Source of the DNA: CAVQKZ01 sp963837325
GTDB taxonomy: Bacteria; Actinomycetota; Actinomycetes; Mycobacteriales; Jatrophihabitantaceae
Assembly: GCA_963837325.1 (NCBI GenBank)
Contig: CAWIMV010000002.1
Span: 496,001 to 560,000, forward strand
Length of the DNA stretch: 64,000 bases
Direction of reading: 5' to 3'
Shown piece by piece: positions 8,152 to 16,734 of this stretch (positions within the stretch are counted from its first letter, which is position 1; each line of letters opens with the position of its first letter). Position numbers and translations under genes: made by a program. The notes under the pieces were generated by a model. That model was not told where the DNA came from, made no database searches, and saw only the letters and a list, made by a program, of their open reading frames with translations.

Positions 8152-8454
8152 TTGCCGGGATACGACGTGACGCCGGCCGAGTTGCAGTCGACCGCCGCGG
8201 TACTCAGCCAGATCGGGGACGAGGCCCGCTCGGAGTTGAGCCGACTCGGTTGCGACGCAGCGACTCTGCTCGACTGCGGATGGCAGGGATCGGCGGCGAC
8301 GGCGTTCGGCCGCGGCTGGACGCAATGGCACGCCGGGGCGATCGAGGTGCTGGATGCGCTCGAGGCCATGGCCCGGCTGCTCACGGCGACCGGTGCGGAT
8401 TACGGCGCGGCCGAGGACGCCTCAGCTGGTGCGCTCTCCCAGGCGGCGGGGTAG
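8152..8454 (+). CDS. WXG100-family protein, first of toxin module
   Basis: A 100-aa helical hairpin protein with the WXG turn in LDCGWQGSAATAFGRGW (Trp-Gln-Gly near residue 44), flanked by two amphipathic helices, as in EsxA/EsxB-type type VII secretion substrates. The chosen start is TTG at 8152, preceded by a G-rich stretch; GTG at 8167 is an equally possible start and would remove five residues. There is no signal peptide. It probably pairs with the next gene product as a heterodimer that escorts or chaperones the toxin. The carboxy-terminal YxxxD/E-type secretion signal is not clear-cut. Confidence 0.75.
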   Translation: MPGYDVTPAELQSTAAVLSQIGDEARSELSRLGCDAATLLDCGWQGSAATAFGRGWTQWHAGAIEVLDALEAMARLLTATGADYGAAEDASAGALSQAAG

Positions 8455-8460
8455 CCGGCG

Positions 8461-8748
8461 ATGTCGTCGTTCGCAGTTGACATCGAGCTGTTGCAGGACG
8501 CCGTCGATCGGATGGCTGCGTTCGAGAGCGGTCTGGAACAGCGGCTGGCCGAGATCGACGCGCGGACCAGCCGGCTGCACCAGGTCTGGACGGGTGCCGC
8601 GGCGGTCGAGCAGGCGCGGGCTCACCGGGAATGGCTGGCCGGCGCTCAGCAGATGCGCGAGGCGGTCGCCGCGCTGCGCGTCGTCGGGGCAACCGCGCAC
8701 GCGAACTACACCGCGGCTATTGCGGCCAACCGTCAGATGTGGAGCTGA
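8461..8748 (+). CDS. WXG100-family protein, second of toxin module
   Basis: A 95-aa protein of the same fold. The Trp-x-Gly turn is in RLHQVWTGAAAVEQARAHREW (WTG near residue 43), between helix 1 (LLQDAVDRMAAFESGLEQRL) and an Ala-rich helix 2. It starts at ATG six bases after the previous stop and ends three bases before the toxin GTG. The adjacent pair of WXG100-like genes suggests an Esx-like heterodimer dedicated to the downstream toxin. That partnership is inferred from position only. Confidence 0.78.
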   Translation: MSSFAVDIELLQDAVDRMAAFESGLEQRLAEIDARTSRLHQVWTGAAAVEQARAHREWLAGAQQMREAVAALRVVGATAHANYTAAIAANRQMWS

Positions 8749-8751
8749 GCG

Positions 8752-10065
8752 GTGGGTCCTCGGCTCGCGGTGGATCCGGTGTCCTACGACGCCGCCAGCA
8801 TGGCGTTCGGCACCGAGATCGCGGGTCAGGTGCAGCGGGCTGCGTTGGGTTTGCTCGACGGGCTGGCCGGTTCGGGCGCGATGGCCGGCGCCGATCCGGC
8901 CGGCGACGCGTGGGCGTCGGCCTGTGACGACGGGGCCCGGCTGACGCTCGCCGCGGCCCAGGACGTCATCAACGGGTGCTACCAACTCGCGGCCCTGCTG
9001 CAGCAGACCGGCTTCAACTACATCCGGGCCGACTCGTCGTCCGCCGCGGGCGGGGTGGCACTGCTGCCCGACACCACGGCGTACGCGAGTTGTTCGGTGC
9101 AGCTGAGCGCGCCGCCGTCGGCGCACGGCGGCTCGCTGCCGACGCCCACCGGGTGGTGGGTCGTCGAGCACACGGTCGGCTACGTGTGGCCCAGTGGCGA
9201 TCAGGGGCGACTGCGAAAGGCGGCCGCGGTGTGGACGGCAGCGGCGGTAGCGACTGGTGATGCGGCGCTGTCCGTGCCGGGCGCGCTCGGTTGCATCGCC
9301 GCGCAGGTTTCGCCCGAGGTCGACGATGCGATGACCGCCTGTCAGGCGATGGACCGCCACCTGTGGGAACTGGTCGCGGGCTTTGACGCGATGGCCAGTA
9401 CCTGCTCGGAGTTCGCGAACTACATCGACGATGCCCATTCCGAGATCGAGCATGAGCTGGCCAGCTTCCTCGGGTGGTCGGCGGCCATTCAGGGGGTCGG
9501 GCTGGTCGCCGCGTTCGTGACCGGCGGCGGCAGCGAGCTCGTCGCCCAGGACGCGCAAGCGAGCCGAATAGCGGCGACGACAGCGAAGGTCGCCCACATC
9601 ATCGGCCGCGTGATCGAGTTGGCTCGCGGCCTGGCCGAAAACATGTCAGCCGCCACGACGCGCGTGGTCGAGATCAGCCGCAACCTGCGCGGCCTCCTCG
9701 GCGCCCGGATCAGCGTCGCCGCGACCGACGCCGTCAGAGCGCTGCCTACGGCGCGAACAGCCGAGCAGGCCGCGGTCCGCGGCCTTACGGCGGCGGAGGA
9801 GTCGAGCGCAAGAGTCGATCGCGTGCTGTCCCACCTTCGCGCGGGCCGGCGAAAGCCGAACTTGGAGGTGGACACGCCAAAGCAAATGGAAGCGCTGTGG
9901 ATCGAACTTTCGAGTGACGCCAAACCAATCAGGTCCGCTATCCCTGGCGTGCATATGGAACTACCAGACGGGACCGAACTGAAGTATCGCGGATTCAGTC
10001 GGTCTGGTGGGCCGACAATCGAAATCGCGAAAAATGGGATTGTGATTAAGGTGCACTTGCCATGA
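8752..10065 (+). CDS. Polymorphic toxin with WXG100-like N-terminus and variable C-terminal tip
   Basis: A 437-aa protein. Residues 1-100 form a helical WXG100/CpnT-like region (DPAGDAWASACDDGARL near 48-64). About 190-330 is a second helical segment with a hydrophobic stretch AAIQGVGLVAAFVTGGG (244-260), which may help membrane translocation. The tip (about 360-437) is a compact alpha/beta domain with ELPDGTELKYRGFSRSGGPT. I cannot assign it to a named toxin family. The DNA coding the tip is AT-rich relative to the body (26 of 60 bases G/C at 10021-10080), a mark of module exchange. The stop overlaps the start of the next gene (ATGA), typical of toxin-immunity pairs. Activity is unknown; a contact-dependent antibacterial effector is the best inference. 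Confidence 0.75.
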   Translation: MGPRLAVDPVSYDAASMAFGTEIAGQVQRAALGLLDGLAGSGAMAGADPAGDAWASACDDGARLTLAAAQDVINGCYQLAALLQQTGFNYIRADSSSAAGGVALLPDTTAYASCSVQLSAPPSAHGGSLPTPTGWWVVEHTVGYVWPSGDQGRLRKAAAVWTAAAVATGDAALSVPGALGCIAAQVSPEVDDAMTACQAMDRHLWELVAGFDAMASTCSEFANYIDDAHSEIEHELASFLGWSAAIQGVGLVAAFVTGGGSELVAQDAQASRIAATTAKVAHIIGRVIELARGLAENMSAATTRVVEISRNLRGLLGARISVAATDAVRALPTARTAEQAAVRGLTAAEESSARVDRVLSHLRAGRRKPNLEVDTPKQMEALWIELSSDAKPIRSAIPGVHMELPDGTELKYRGFSRSGGPTIEIAKNGIVIKVHLP

Positions 10066-10412
10066 CTCGAGATCTGATGACGGCCACCCTCGTCGAAGGA
10101 CTTGACGATTGGGTACCGGTTCTCACGATCTACTCTGCGGCACAACGACTGAATCCCGAGATCGGATCGGATGGCGTTCGCGAGATCGTGATTGACACCG
10201 TACGGGAGGTGCTTGACCAGGCGCTCGCGGAGGCCGGGACAGTCACACAGGCGAACGGCTATATGCCGCTTCGCGAATCGGTACCAGCCGTACTCGACAG
10301 GATTCGAAACGCCTTCATCGAGGACGACGATCCCAACATGTGGGGATACGTCATCTGGTTGAACAACACTGCAGCTGGCGACGCATTCGCTAACCGTGCG
10401 GAACGGACGTGA
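10062..10412 (+). CDS. Probable cognate immunity protein
   Basis: A 116-aa acidic, soluble protein that I do not recognise. Its start overlaps the toxin stop by four bases. It begins MTRDLMTATLVEGLDDW, contains a helical segment VREIVIDTVREVLDQALAEAG, and ends MWGYVIWLNNTAAGDAF. Size, acidity, tight coupling and the shared lower GC content all fit an immunity protein that binds the toxin tip. Its stop TGA and the stop of the convergent ABC gene sit back to back in TGATCA (10410-10415). An independent enzymatic role is not excluded. Confidence 0.6.
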   Translation: MTRDLMTATLVEGLDDWVPVLTIYSAAQRLNPEIGSDGVREIVIDTVREVLDQALAEAGTVTQANGYMPLRESVPAVLDRIRNAFIEDDDPNMWGYVIWLNNTAAGDAFANRAERT

Positions 10413-11723
10413 TCAAGAACGGGGCGTGACGGCGGCGCCGGACGGATCGTGGAAGCGGTGGCAGGCGACTTGCACCTGGGTGCCTTCGACCGGCAGCAGA
10501 CGAGGCACGGCCCGCTCGACGAACTCGATCCGCACCTCCCGGCCGGTGCTGGCCATTCCCCGCACGCCCTGCCACAGCGGCTCGTTCGGATTGGCCTGTC
10601 GCTCTGCCTCGAGCAAAGCCAGCAACTCCTCGGCCGTACCGTCCGCCGGCCGCAACACGCCGACGCCCGGCGCGGCCTCGGGGGCATCGAAGCGCTCCGC
10701 GACTCCGACGAGCCGCGACTCGGCGGCAAACTGTTCCGGGCTGATCTTGGTCCAGCGCTGCTCCAGCACCATCCGCACGTCGCGCAGTTCCCAACCGGCG
10801 TGGGGCACCGCCTCGGGGCAGCGCGGGTGGAATGGGCAGCCGGGCGGCGGGTTGGAAGCGTCCGGGACTTCGCCCCGCGGCAGGTCGCGGGCCATGCCGT
10901 GCGACGGATCCGGGTCGGGCACGGCCCGCAGCAGCGCCTTCGTGTACGGGTGCCGCGGGTTGTCGAAGATCTCGGCGACCGGCCCGGTCTCGACGATCTT
11001 GCCCAGGTACATGATCGCGATGCGGTCGCAGAAGAACCGCGCACTCGCGAGGTCGTGCGTGATGTAGACGTAGGTAAGCCCGAGGTCTTGCTTCAGCTCG
11101 GTCAACAAGCCGAGGATCTTGGCCCGCACGCTCATGTCCAGCATCGAGATCGGCTCGTCGGCGACGAGCAGTTCCGGCCCGAGCGCGATCGCGCGGGCAA
11201 TGACCGCGCGCTGCTTCTGCCCGCCGGACAACTCGCCGGGGTACTTGTTCACGAACCGAGACGCCGGCGCCAGCCCCACCCGTTCCAGCGCCGCGTTCAC
11301 CGCAGGCTCCCGCTCGTCGCCCGGATGCAGCCCGTGGATGCGCAGGGCGTCGCTGATCGCACGGCCCACCGTCATCGACGGGTTGAGCGAAGCGTGCGGG
11401 TCCTGGAACACCATCTGCAACTTGCGGCGCAACGGCCGCAGCTTGGGCTCGGACAGGCCGACCAATTCCTGCCCGCGATAGGTGATGCTGCCGCCGGTCG
11501 GGCGCACCAGCCCGAGCAGCGCCCGTCCGAGCGTGGACTTGCCCGAGCCCGACTCGCCTACCAGCCCGAGAACCTCGCCCTCGGCCAGTTCGATGTCGAC
11601 GCCGTCGACGGCCCGCACTGTCCCGGACGAGCTGCCCAGCAACCGGGCCACCGCGTTGGTGCGCAGGGCGTAGTCGACGTGCAGGTTGTCGATCTTGACC
11701 AGCGGCTCAGGCTTCGTCAGCAA
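10413..11723 (-). CDS. Oligopeptide/dipeptide ABC transporter ATP-binding protein (OppF-like)
   Basis: A 436-aa ATPase, the second ATP-binding subunit of the importer. Walker A is GLVGESGSGKSTLGRA, the signature LSGGQKQRAVIARAIA, and Walker B LLVADEPISMLD. The oligopeptide/dipeptide C-terminal region follows with GCPFHPRCPEAVPHAG, then an unusual ~120-residue tail. The TTG start at 11723 is supported by an AGGAGG seven bases upstream and overlaps the OppD-like stop by 17 bases. It powers peptide uptake at the inner face of the membrane together with the OppD-like subunit. It is the last gene of the five-gene operon. Confidence 0.9.
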   Translation of the reverse strand: MLTKPEPLVKIDNLHVDYALRTNAVARLLGSSSGTVRAVDGVDIELAEGEVLGLVGESGSGKSTLGRALLGLVRPTGGSITYRGQELVGLSEPKLRPLRRKLQMVFQDPHASLNPSMTVGRAISDALRIHGLHPGDEREPAVNAALERVGLAPASRFVNKYPGELSGGQKQRAVIARAIALGPELLVADEPISMLDMSVRAKILGLLTELKQDLGLTYVYITHDLASARFFCDRIAIMYLGKIVETGPVAEIFDNPRHPYTKALLRAVPDPDPSHGMARDLPRGEVPDASNPPPGCPFHPRCPEAVPHAGWELRDVRMVLEQRWTKISPEQFAAESRLVGVAERFDAPEAAPGVGVLRPADGTAEELLALLEAERQANPNEPLWQGVRGMASTGREVRIEFVERAVPRLLPVEGTQVQVACHRFHDPSGAAVTPRS

Positions 11724-12738
11724 CGGACACCTCCTGACGCACCAGCGGGCGGCGCTCGGACTCGGTCAGGTCGGAGGCGAGCAGCCAGCACTCCGCCTCC
11801 TGCACGCCTTCGACGATCAGCGGTGGGAAGCGGTCGACGCAGACCTGCATCGCGTGTTCGCAGCGCGGATGGAACCGGCAGCCCGATGGCGGGCGCACCA
11901 GATCAGGGGGCGCGCCGGGAATCGAGTGCAACTCCTGCGTCTTCAGCGAGATCGTCGAGCGCAGCAGGTCCTGCGTGTAGGGATGGCGCGGATTGGCGAA
12001 AATCTCCCGCACCGGCCCTTGCTCCACGATTCGCCCGGCGTACATGACCGCAACCCGGTCGCACGCCTCGGCGACGATGCCGAGGTTGTGGGTGATCAGC
12101 AGGATCGCCGGCGCGTAGGTCTGGCGAATGTCGGCCAGGATGCCCAGGATCTGTGCCTCGACCAGCACGTCGAGCGCCGTAGTCGGCTCGTCGGCGATGA
12201 TGAACTTGGGCCGCAGCGCGAGCGCCAACGCGATCATGATGCGCTGCCGCATTCCGCCGGAGAACTCGTGCGGGTAGTTGTCATAGCGCGTCGGCGGGAT
12301 TCCAAGTGATCGCAGCGCGTCCAGCGCGCGCTCGCGGCGGTCCTGCTTCGACAGCTTCGGCTCGTGGACCCTGAGCACCTCGCTGAAATGCGCGCTGACC
12401 TTCATGAGCGGATCGAGCCGCGTCATCGGCTCCTGGAAGATCAGGCCCATCCCCGCGCCGCGGGCCCGCTCGCGCTCCTTCTTCGGCAGTGTCAGCAGCG
12501 GCCGGCCGTCGAACTCGACGTCACCCCCCACGGCGGCTCCACGCGGAACGAGTCCCATCAGTCCCCGGCCGAGGGTCGACTTGCCGCATCCGGATTCGCC
12601 CACCAGACCGAGCACCTCGCCCGGCCGCAACGTGAAGCTCACCCCGTCGACAGCCCGCACCGGCCCGTGCGGCCCGGAGTACCACACGCGCATGTCGTGG
12701 ACGTCCAATACAGGCTGGCTCGCGGAAGGCTGGGTCAC
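11707..12738 (-). CDS. Oligopeptide/dipeptide ABC transporter ATP-binding protein (OppD-like)
   Basis: A 343-aa ATPase with Walker A GLVGESGCGKSTLGRG, signature EFSGGMRQRIMIALAL, Walker B FIIADEPTTALDVLVE, and the C-terminal oligopeptide-transporter cysteine region GCRFHPRCEHAMQVC. Its GTG start overlaps the upstream permease stop by four bases. The VLVEAQILGIL after the D-loop and the overall length fit the dipeptide/oligopeptide/nickel transporter family. With the OppF-like protein it forms the heterodimeric motor of the importer. Confidence 0.92.
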   Translation of the reverse strand: MTQPSASQPVLDVHDMRVWYSGPHGPVRAVDGVSFTLRPGEVLGLVGESGCGKSTLGRGLMGLVPRGAAVGGDVEFDGRPLLTLPKKERERARGAGMGLIFQEPMTRLDPLMKVSAHFSEVLRVHEPKLSKQDRRERALDALRSLGIPPTRYDNYPHEFSGGMRQRIMIALALALRPKFIIADEPTTALDVLVEAQILGILADIRQTYAPAILLITHNLGIVAEACDRVAVMYAGRIVEQGPVREIFANPRHPYTQDLLRSTISLKTQELHSIPGAPPDLVRPPSGCRFHPRCEHAMQVCVDRFPPLIVEGVQEAECWLLASDLTESERRPLVRQEVSVADEA

Positions 12739-13736
12739 GAGGACTCCTCGGCGCCCGTCTTGCGGGCCGGCAGCACTACCTGGGTGAGCTTCGTCGTGCG
12801 CAGCAGCGGGTTCAGCACGTCGTTGAGGCTCTCACCGACGAGCGTCACGCCCACGACCAGCAGCACGATGGCCAGACCCGGGAACGTGCCCGTCCACCAG
12901 ATGCCGGCCGCGGTGTCCGACAACGCCTTGTTCAGGTCGTAGCCCCATTCAGCGCCCGACGACGGCTCGATCCCGAACCCGAGGAAGCCCAGGCCGGCGA
13001 GGGTCAGGATCGCGTCGCCCGCGTTGAGCGTGGCGATGACCGGTACGGTCTGGACCACGTTTCCGAAAACGTAGCGGGTCATGACCACCCGTGGCGGCGC
13101 GCCGAGAGCGCGGGCGGCTTCGACGTAAGGCTCCTCTCGGGCTGCCACCGTCGCATTGCGCACCACCCGGAAGTACTGCGGCACGTACACCACCGTGATG
13201 GCGATCGCCGCCGACAGGATGCCTCCCGCCTTGCTACTTCGTCCGTTGGCAATGGTGATCGAAATGATGATCGCGAGCAGCAGCGACGGGAACGCGAAGA
13301 GGGCATCGGTGACGAGGACCAGGATGCGGTCGAGCCAACCACCGAAATAACCGGAGATCAGACCGACCGGTACGCCGACGACCATCGACAACACCACGGC
13401 CAGGATGATCACTTCGAGCGCGGTACGAGCACCGAACACGACTCGGGAGAGCACGTCCTCGCCGCCCACGGTAGTGCCGAACCAGTGCATCGCCGAGGGC
13501 GCTTGCAAGGTGCCGAAGTTCTTCCCGTTCACGGAATCGGCATCGAAACCGTAGGGCGCGATCAGAGGCGCGAACACAGCGAGCACGACGAAGAACGCCA
13601 CAACGAGTGCACCGGCGAGCAGCATGCCCCGCTGGAAGCCCGACGTCGCCCGTAGGGCGTTGAGTCCCGGGATCTTGCTGTGGCCGCGTGCGACGTCGAG
13701 TTCCGCGGCTTCTACCTCAGGCACGGTAAGCGCCAT
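12735..13736 (-). CDS. Peptide ABC transporter permease (OppC-like)
   Basis: A 333-aa inner-membrane protein with an N-terminal cytoplasmic stretch, a first transmembrane helix at about 38-60 (GALVVAFFVVLAVFAPLIA) and a binding-protein-dependent transport domain at about 105-310. The EAA loop reads EAARALGAPPRVVM, contacting the ATPase. The long periplasmic insert after helix 1 (PYGFDADSVNGKNF onward) is typical of OppC/DppC. The ATG follows immediately after the OppB-like stop. Confidence 0.92.
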   Translation of the reverse strand: MALTVPEVEAAELDVARGHSKIPGLNALRATSGFQRGMLLAGALVVAFFVVLAVFAPLIAPYGFDADSVNGKNFGTLQAPSAMHWFGTTVGGEDVLSRVVFGARTALEVIILAVVLSMVVGVPVGLISGYFGGWLDRILVLVTDALFAFPSLLLAIIISITIANGRSSKAGGILSAAIAITVVYVPQYFRVVRNATVAAREEPYVEAARALGAPPRVVMTRYVFGNVVQTVPVIATLNAGDAILTLAGLGFLGFGIEPSSGAEWGYDLNKALSDTAAGIWWTGTFPGLAIVLLVVGVTLVGESLNDVLNPLLRTTKLTQVVLPARKTGAEESS

Positions 13737-14789
13737 TCAGTACCTCACTCTCGGATCCACGACAGCCGCGATCACGTCGATCAGGAAGCTGATGATCGCC
13801 ACGATGACGGCGATGGCGGTGACGATGCCCTGAACCGCGATGAAGTCCCGGGCCAGCAGGTAGTGCACCAGCGTGTACCCGATGCCCTGCCACTCGAACG
13901 TCTCCTCGGTGAGGACGGCACCGCCGAGCAGGGCGGCGATCTGCAGACCCATCACGGTGACGACCGGGATCAGCGCATTACGGAAAGCGTGCTTGCGTAT
14001 CACCCGCCGCTCGGGTACGCCGCGAGCCCGTGCCGCTTCGACATAGTCCGAGCGCATCGTCTGCAGGAGGTTCACGCGAACGAGGCGGATGAACACTCCT
14101 CCGACCAGCAGCCCTAGGGTGACCGCCGGCAGGACCGTGTGTCGCAACACGTCCTGCACGTCGCTCGGCTGGCCGTAGAGGATGGCGTTGAGGAGATAGA
14201 TGTGCGTGTCGTGGGGCACGTTCGAGCCGGTGATGTTGAGTTCGATGTCCGGGCTGGCCCGTCCGGAGGAGTAGAACCAGCCGAGCTTGATGGCGAAAAG
14301 CAGTTTGAAGAGCAGACCGAGGAAGAACACTGGCGTTGCGTAGGCAAGTACGGCGAACAGTCGCAGGCCGACATCGGGCAACCGGTCCCGGTAGCGGGCC
14401 GCGACCCGGCCAAGTGGAATTCCCAGGACGAGGGCAACGAGCAGAGCCCAGGCCGTGAGTTCGAGCGTGGCCGCACCCTTGACGACGAGGACGTGGCTGA
14501 TGCGCTGGTGGTCGGTCAGGCTCGTGCCGAAATCACCGTGCGCCACACCGGTGAGGTAGTGCCAGTACTGCGAAAGCAGCGGCTTGTCCAACCCGGCTGA
14601 TTTCCGTCGGGCCGCAAGGTCGGCCGCGGACAGCCGGCCGCCGAATGCGGCGGTGATCGGATCGCCGATCACGCGCATGATGAAGAAGACGAGCGTCACC
14701 AAGACGAGCACCATGGGAATCACCAGCAGGAGCCGGGTGATCAGGTAGGTGCGAAGCGACCCGGACGAACTCTTGGTGGTCGTGGCCAT
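13737..14789 (-). CDS. Peptide ABC transporter permease (OppB-like)
   Basis: A 350-aa inner-membrane protein: N-terminal helix YLITRLLLVIPMVLVLVTLV, then a binding-protein-dependent transport domain with about five further helices. The EAA-type loop is EAARARGVPERRVIRKHAF. The extra N-terminal helix and the signature FIMRVIGDPI match OppB/DppB. It is separated from the binding-protein gene by 86 bp holding a hairpin, and adjoins the OppC-like gene without a gap. Confidence 0.92.
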   Translation of the reverse strand: MATTTKSSSGSLRTYLITRLLLVIPMVLVLVTLVFFIMRVIGDPITAAFGGRLSAADLAARRKSAGLDKPLLSQYWHYLTGVAHGDFGTSLTDHQRISHVLVVKGAATLELTAWALLVALVLGIPLGRVAARYRDRLPDVGLRLFAVLAYATPVFFLGLLFKLLFAIKLGWFYSSGRASPDIELNITGSNVPHDTHIYLLNAILYGQPSDVQDVLRHTVLPAVTLGLLVGGVFIRLVRVNLLQTMRSDYVEAARARGVPERRVIRKHAFRNALIPVVTVMGLQIAALLGGAVLTEETFEWQGIGYTLVHYLLARDFIAVQGIVTAIAVIVAIISFLIDVIAAVVDPRVRY

Positions 14790-14818
14790 TTGCTCGGCTA
14801 GTCCCTCTCAATCAGCGA

Positions 14819-14860
14819 CGCCGGGCGGGCGCACATCAACGCGATGCGCGCAGCCCGGCG
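14819..14860 (-). terminator. Stem-loop between binding-protein and permease genes
   Basis: CGCCGGGC (14819-14826) pairs perfectly with GCCCGGCG (14853-14860), and the inside is also nearly self-complementary (GCGCACAT with ATGCGCGC). It begins 15 bases after the oppA-like stop. Such intercistronic hairpins in ABC-importer operons usually protect or partly terminate the mRNA, so that binding protein is made in excess over permease. There is no U-tract, so partial termination or an RNA-processing block is inferred. Confidence 0.6.
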
Positions 14861-14875
14861 CCGCCGAGACACAGA

Positions 14876-16495
14876 TCAGCTCTTGCTGAACAGCCAGAAC
14901 CGGAACTGGGTCGCCGGGTCGAGAGTCTGTTGCACGCCGCTGATGTTGTCGCGCACGACCGCGACCTGCTTGCCGGACAACAGCGGAAGATACGGCAGCT
15001 GACCGGTAGCGAGGGTCTTCTGGATCTGCTCCAGAGCGCTCATGCGCGCCGCACCCGGCGTCGTTTCTTCCGTCGTGAGCAACTTGACGACGTTGTCCTT
15101 GTCGCACGGCCGGTTCTTCACCCCGACGTCGCAGTAGTGCACGTGTACAAAGTTCTGTTCACTCAAGAAATTGAACAGGTAGTTGTCCGCGTCCACGAAG
15201 TCCGGGAACCAGCCGAGCTGGTACATCGGATAGGTGTCCTTGACCCGCTCCTTCACGTAGGTCGTGTACTCGGTGGCCTGGACGTTCACCTTGAACAGCC
15301 CGCTTGCTTCGAGCTGCCGCTTGATCTCGGTGTACTCCTGGTCGGAGACCGGCCCGTAGTGACCGAGCGTGTACTGGATGTTCAGCGTGACCGGAGTCTT
15401 GATGCCGGCGGCCTGTAGCACCGACTGCGCCTTGGCCTTGTTCGGTGTGGTGCCGTACACGTCCTTGAACGGCTCGGTCGCGCCGGCGATGCCCTGCGGC
15501 ACCATCGAGTATGCGGGCTGGAACGTGCCCTTGTAGACCTTGTCGGCGATCGCCTGACGGTCGATGGAGTAGGCCATGGCCCGCCGCACTGCTAGCTTGC
15601 CGGCATCCGATCCGCCGGGCATCGTCTTGAAGTCGAAGACGATGTAGCGCAGTTCGCCGCCGGCGCCGGTGAGCACCTTGACGCCCTTGGTCTTCTTCAG
15701 GCTGTCGATGTCGGTCGGGGCCAGGCTGCGCCAAGCGACGTCGATCGCGCCCTGTTGGATGTCGAGCTTCATGTTCGACGCTTCGGTGTAGTACTTCAGC
15801 GTGATCGTGTCGGTCTTGGCCTTGTTCGGACCGGTGTAATTCGTGTTGGACTTCAGCTGCACCAGTTGGTTCTTGTTGTAGCTGCTGATCGCGTACGGCC
15901 CGGAGCCGATGACCTTGGCGTCCGCGAGTTCCTTGGCAGCCGGAAACACCTTGTGGTCGACGATGGGACCGGCCGAAGTACCGAGCACGAACGGCCAGGT
16001 CTGGTCGTTGCCGTTCTTGAGCGTGAACACCACGGTTGATGGATCCGTCGCCTTGACATCGGACATGTTCGCGATCAGCGAGGCCGGCCCGTTCGGGTCG
16101 TTGATCTTCACGATGCGCTTGAACGAGAAAGCGACGTCGTCGGCGGTCAGCGGGTCGCCGTTCGAGAACTTGAGGCCGGACTTCATCTTGCAGGTGTACT
16201 GGGTCGGCTGGGTGAACGAGCAGCTCTGCGCGGCATCGGGCACGGGCGCCTTGCCACCGGCGGGGACGTTCATGAGGAACTGGTACAGGTTGTCCTCGAG
16301 CAGCAGCGAGCCGTTGTCGTACGAGCCGGCCGGGTCGAGGGCGACCACCTGGTCAGTGGTGCCGATCTTGATCGAACCCCCGGCGCCGCCCTTGCTGGCC
16401 TTCTTGCTCGAGCCGCAGGCCGCGAGCGAGACCGCGACGAGTGCCGCTGCAGACAGCGCGAGCACCTTGCCGGTCTTGCCTGATGTGAACGCCAT
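14876..16495 (-). CDS. Extracellular solute-binding lipoprotein, peptide/nickel type (family 5)
   Basis: A 539-aa lipoprotein: signal peptide MAFTSGKTGKVLALSAAALV followed by the lipobox SLAAC, cysteine lipidation at about residue 27, then a Ser/Gly/Lys-rich linker. The SBP_bac_5 fold includes LTADDVAFSFKRIVK near 115-130 and AVRRAMAYSIDRQAIADKVY near 305-324. It captures oligopeptides or similar ligands outside the membrane and passes them to the OppB/C-like permeases encoded downstream. The Shine-Dalgarno sequence AAAGGA is well placed. It is the first and presumably most highly expressed gene of the operon. The ligand cannot be deduced. Confidence 0.93.
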   Translation of the reverse strand: MAFTSGKTGKVLALSAAALVAVSLAACGSSKKASKGGAGGSIKIGTTDQVVALDPAGSYDNGSLLLEDNLYQFLMNVPAGGKAPVPDAAQSCSFTQPTQYTCKMKSGLKFSNGDPLTADDVAFSFKRIVKINDPNGPASLIANMSDVKATDPSTVVFTLKNGNDQTWPFVLGTSAGPIVDHKVFPAAKELADAKVIGSGPYAISSYNKNQLVQLKSNTNYTGPNKAKTDTITLKYYTEASNMKLDIQQGAIDVAWRSLAPTDIDSLKKTKGVKVLTGAGGELRYIVFDFKTMPGGSDAGKLAVRRAMAYSIDRQAIADKVYKGTFQPAYSMVPQGIAGATEPFKDVYGTTPNKAKAQSVLQAAGIKTPVTLNIQYTLGHYGPVSDQEYTEIKRQLEASGLFKVNVQATEYTTYVKERVKDTYPMYQLGWFPDFVDADNYLFNFLSEQNFVHVHYCDVGVKNRPCDKDNVVKLLTTEETTPGAARMSALEQIQKTLATGQLPYLPLLSGKQVAVVRDNISGVQQTLDPATQFRFWLFSKS

Positions 16496-16570
16496 GTCGT
16501 CCTTTCTCCGGCGGACAGCCTTGTCCGCTCCGGTCTCGCGTGATCAGGTGAGGCACGCGGAAGGTCACCG

Positions 16571-16576
16571 AGCCTA
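16571..16576 (-). promoter_or_regulatory. Candidate -10 (TAGGCT) for the ABC-importer operon
   Basis: On the minus strand TAGGCT lies about 76 bases before the lipoprotein ATG, leaving a leader of roughly 65-70 bases with a Shine-Dalgarno sequence. The hexamer matches the other -10 elements in this window. The -35 is unclear. Confidence 0.35.
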
Positions 16577-16720
16577 GCCACAGCGAACCGGCCCGGGGAG
16601 TTGATCCGGCCGAACCGTCACCGAGCTGTTGTAACCGCCATACTGGTTTGTCCCAAACGGGCGGGCCGCGGTGGCGCCCGGTGATCGGCCCGCGATCGCC
16701 CTCGCCCGTGCGCCCACGGT

Positions 16721-16726
16721 TACCCT
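16721..16726 (+). promoter_or_regulatory. Candidate -10 (TACCCT) for the GroES-like gene
   Basis: TACCCT ends eight bases before the GTG at 16735, so the transcript would be leaderless or nearly so. The intergenic region 16496-16734 is shared with the divergent ABC operon; I see no other gene in it. Confidence 0.4.
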
Positions 16727-16734
16727 CGGAAGCT

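Noticed and set aside
10449..12047. A 532-codon plus-strand frame across the ABC ATPase genes
   Set aside because: Antisense shadow of the OppD/OppF-like genes, Arg/Gly/His-rich.
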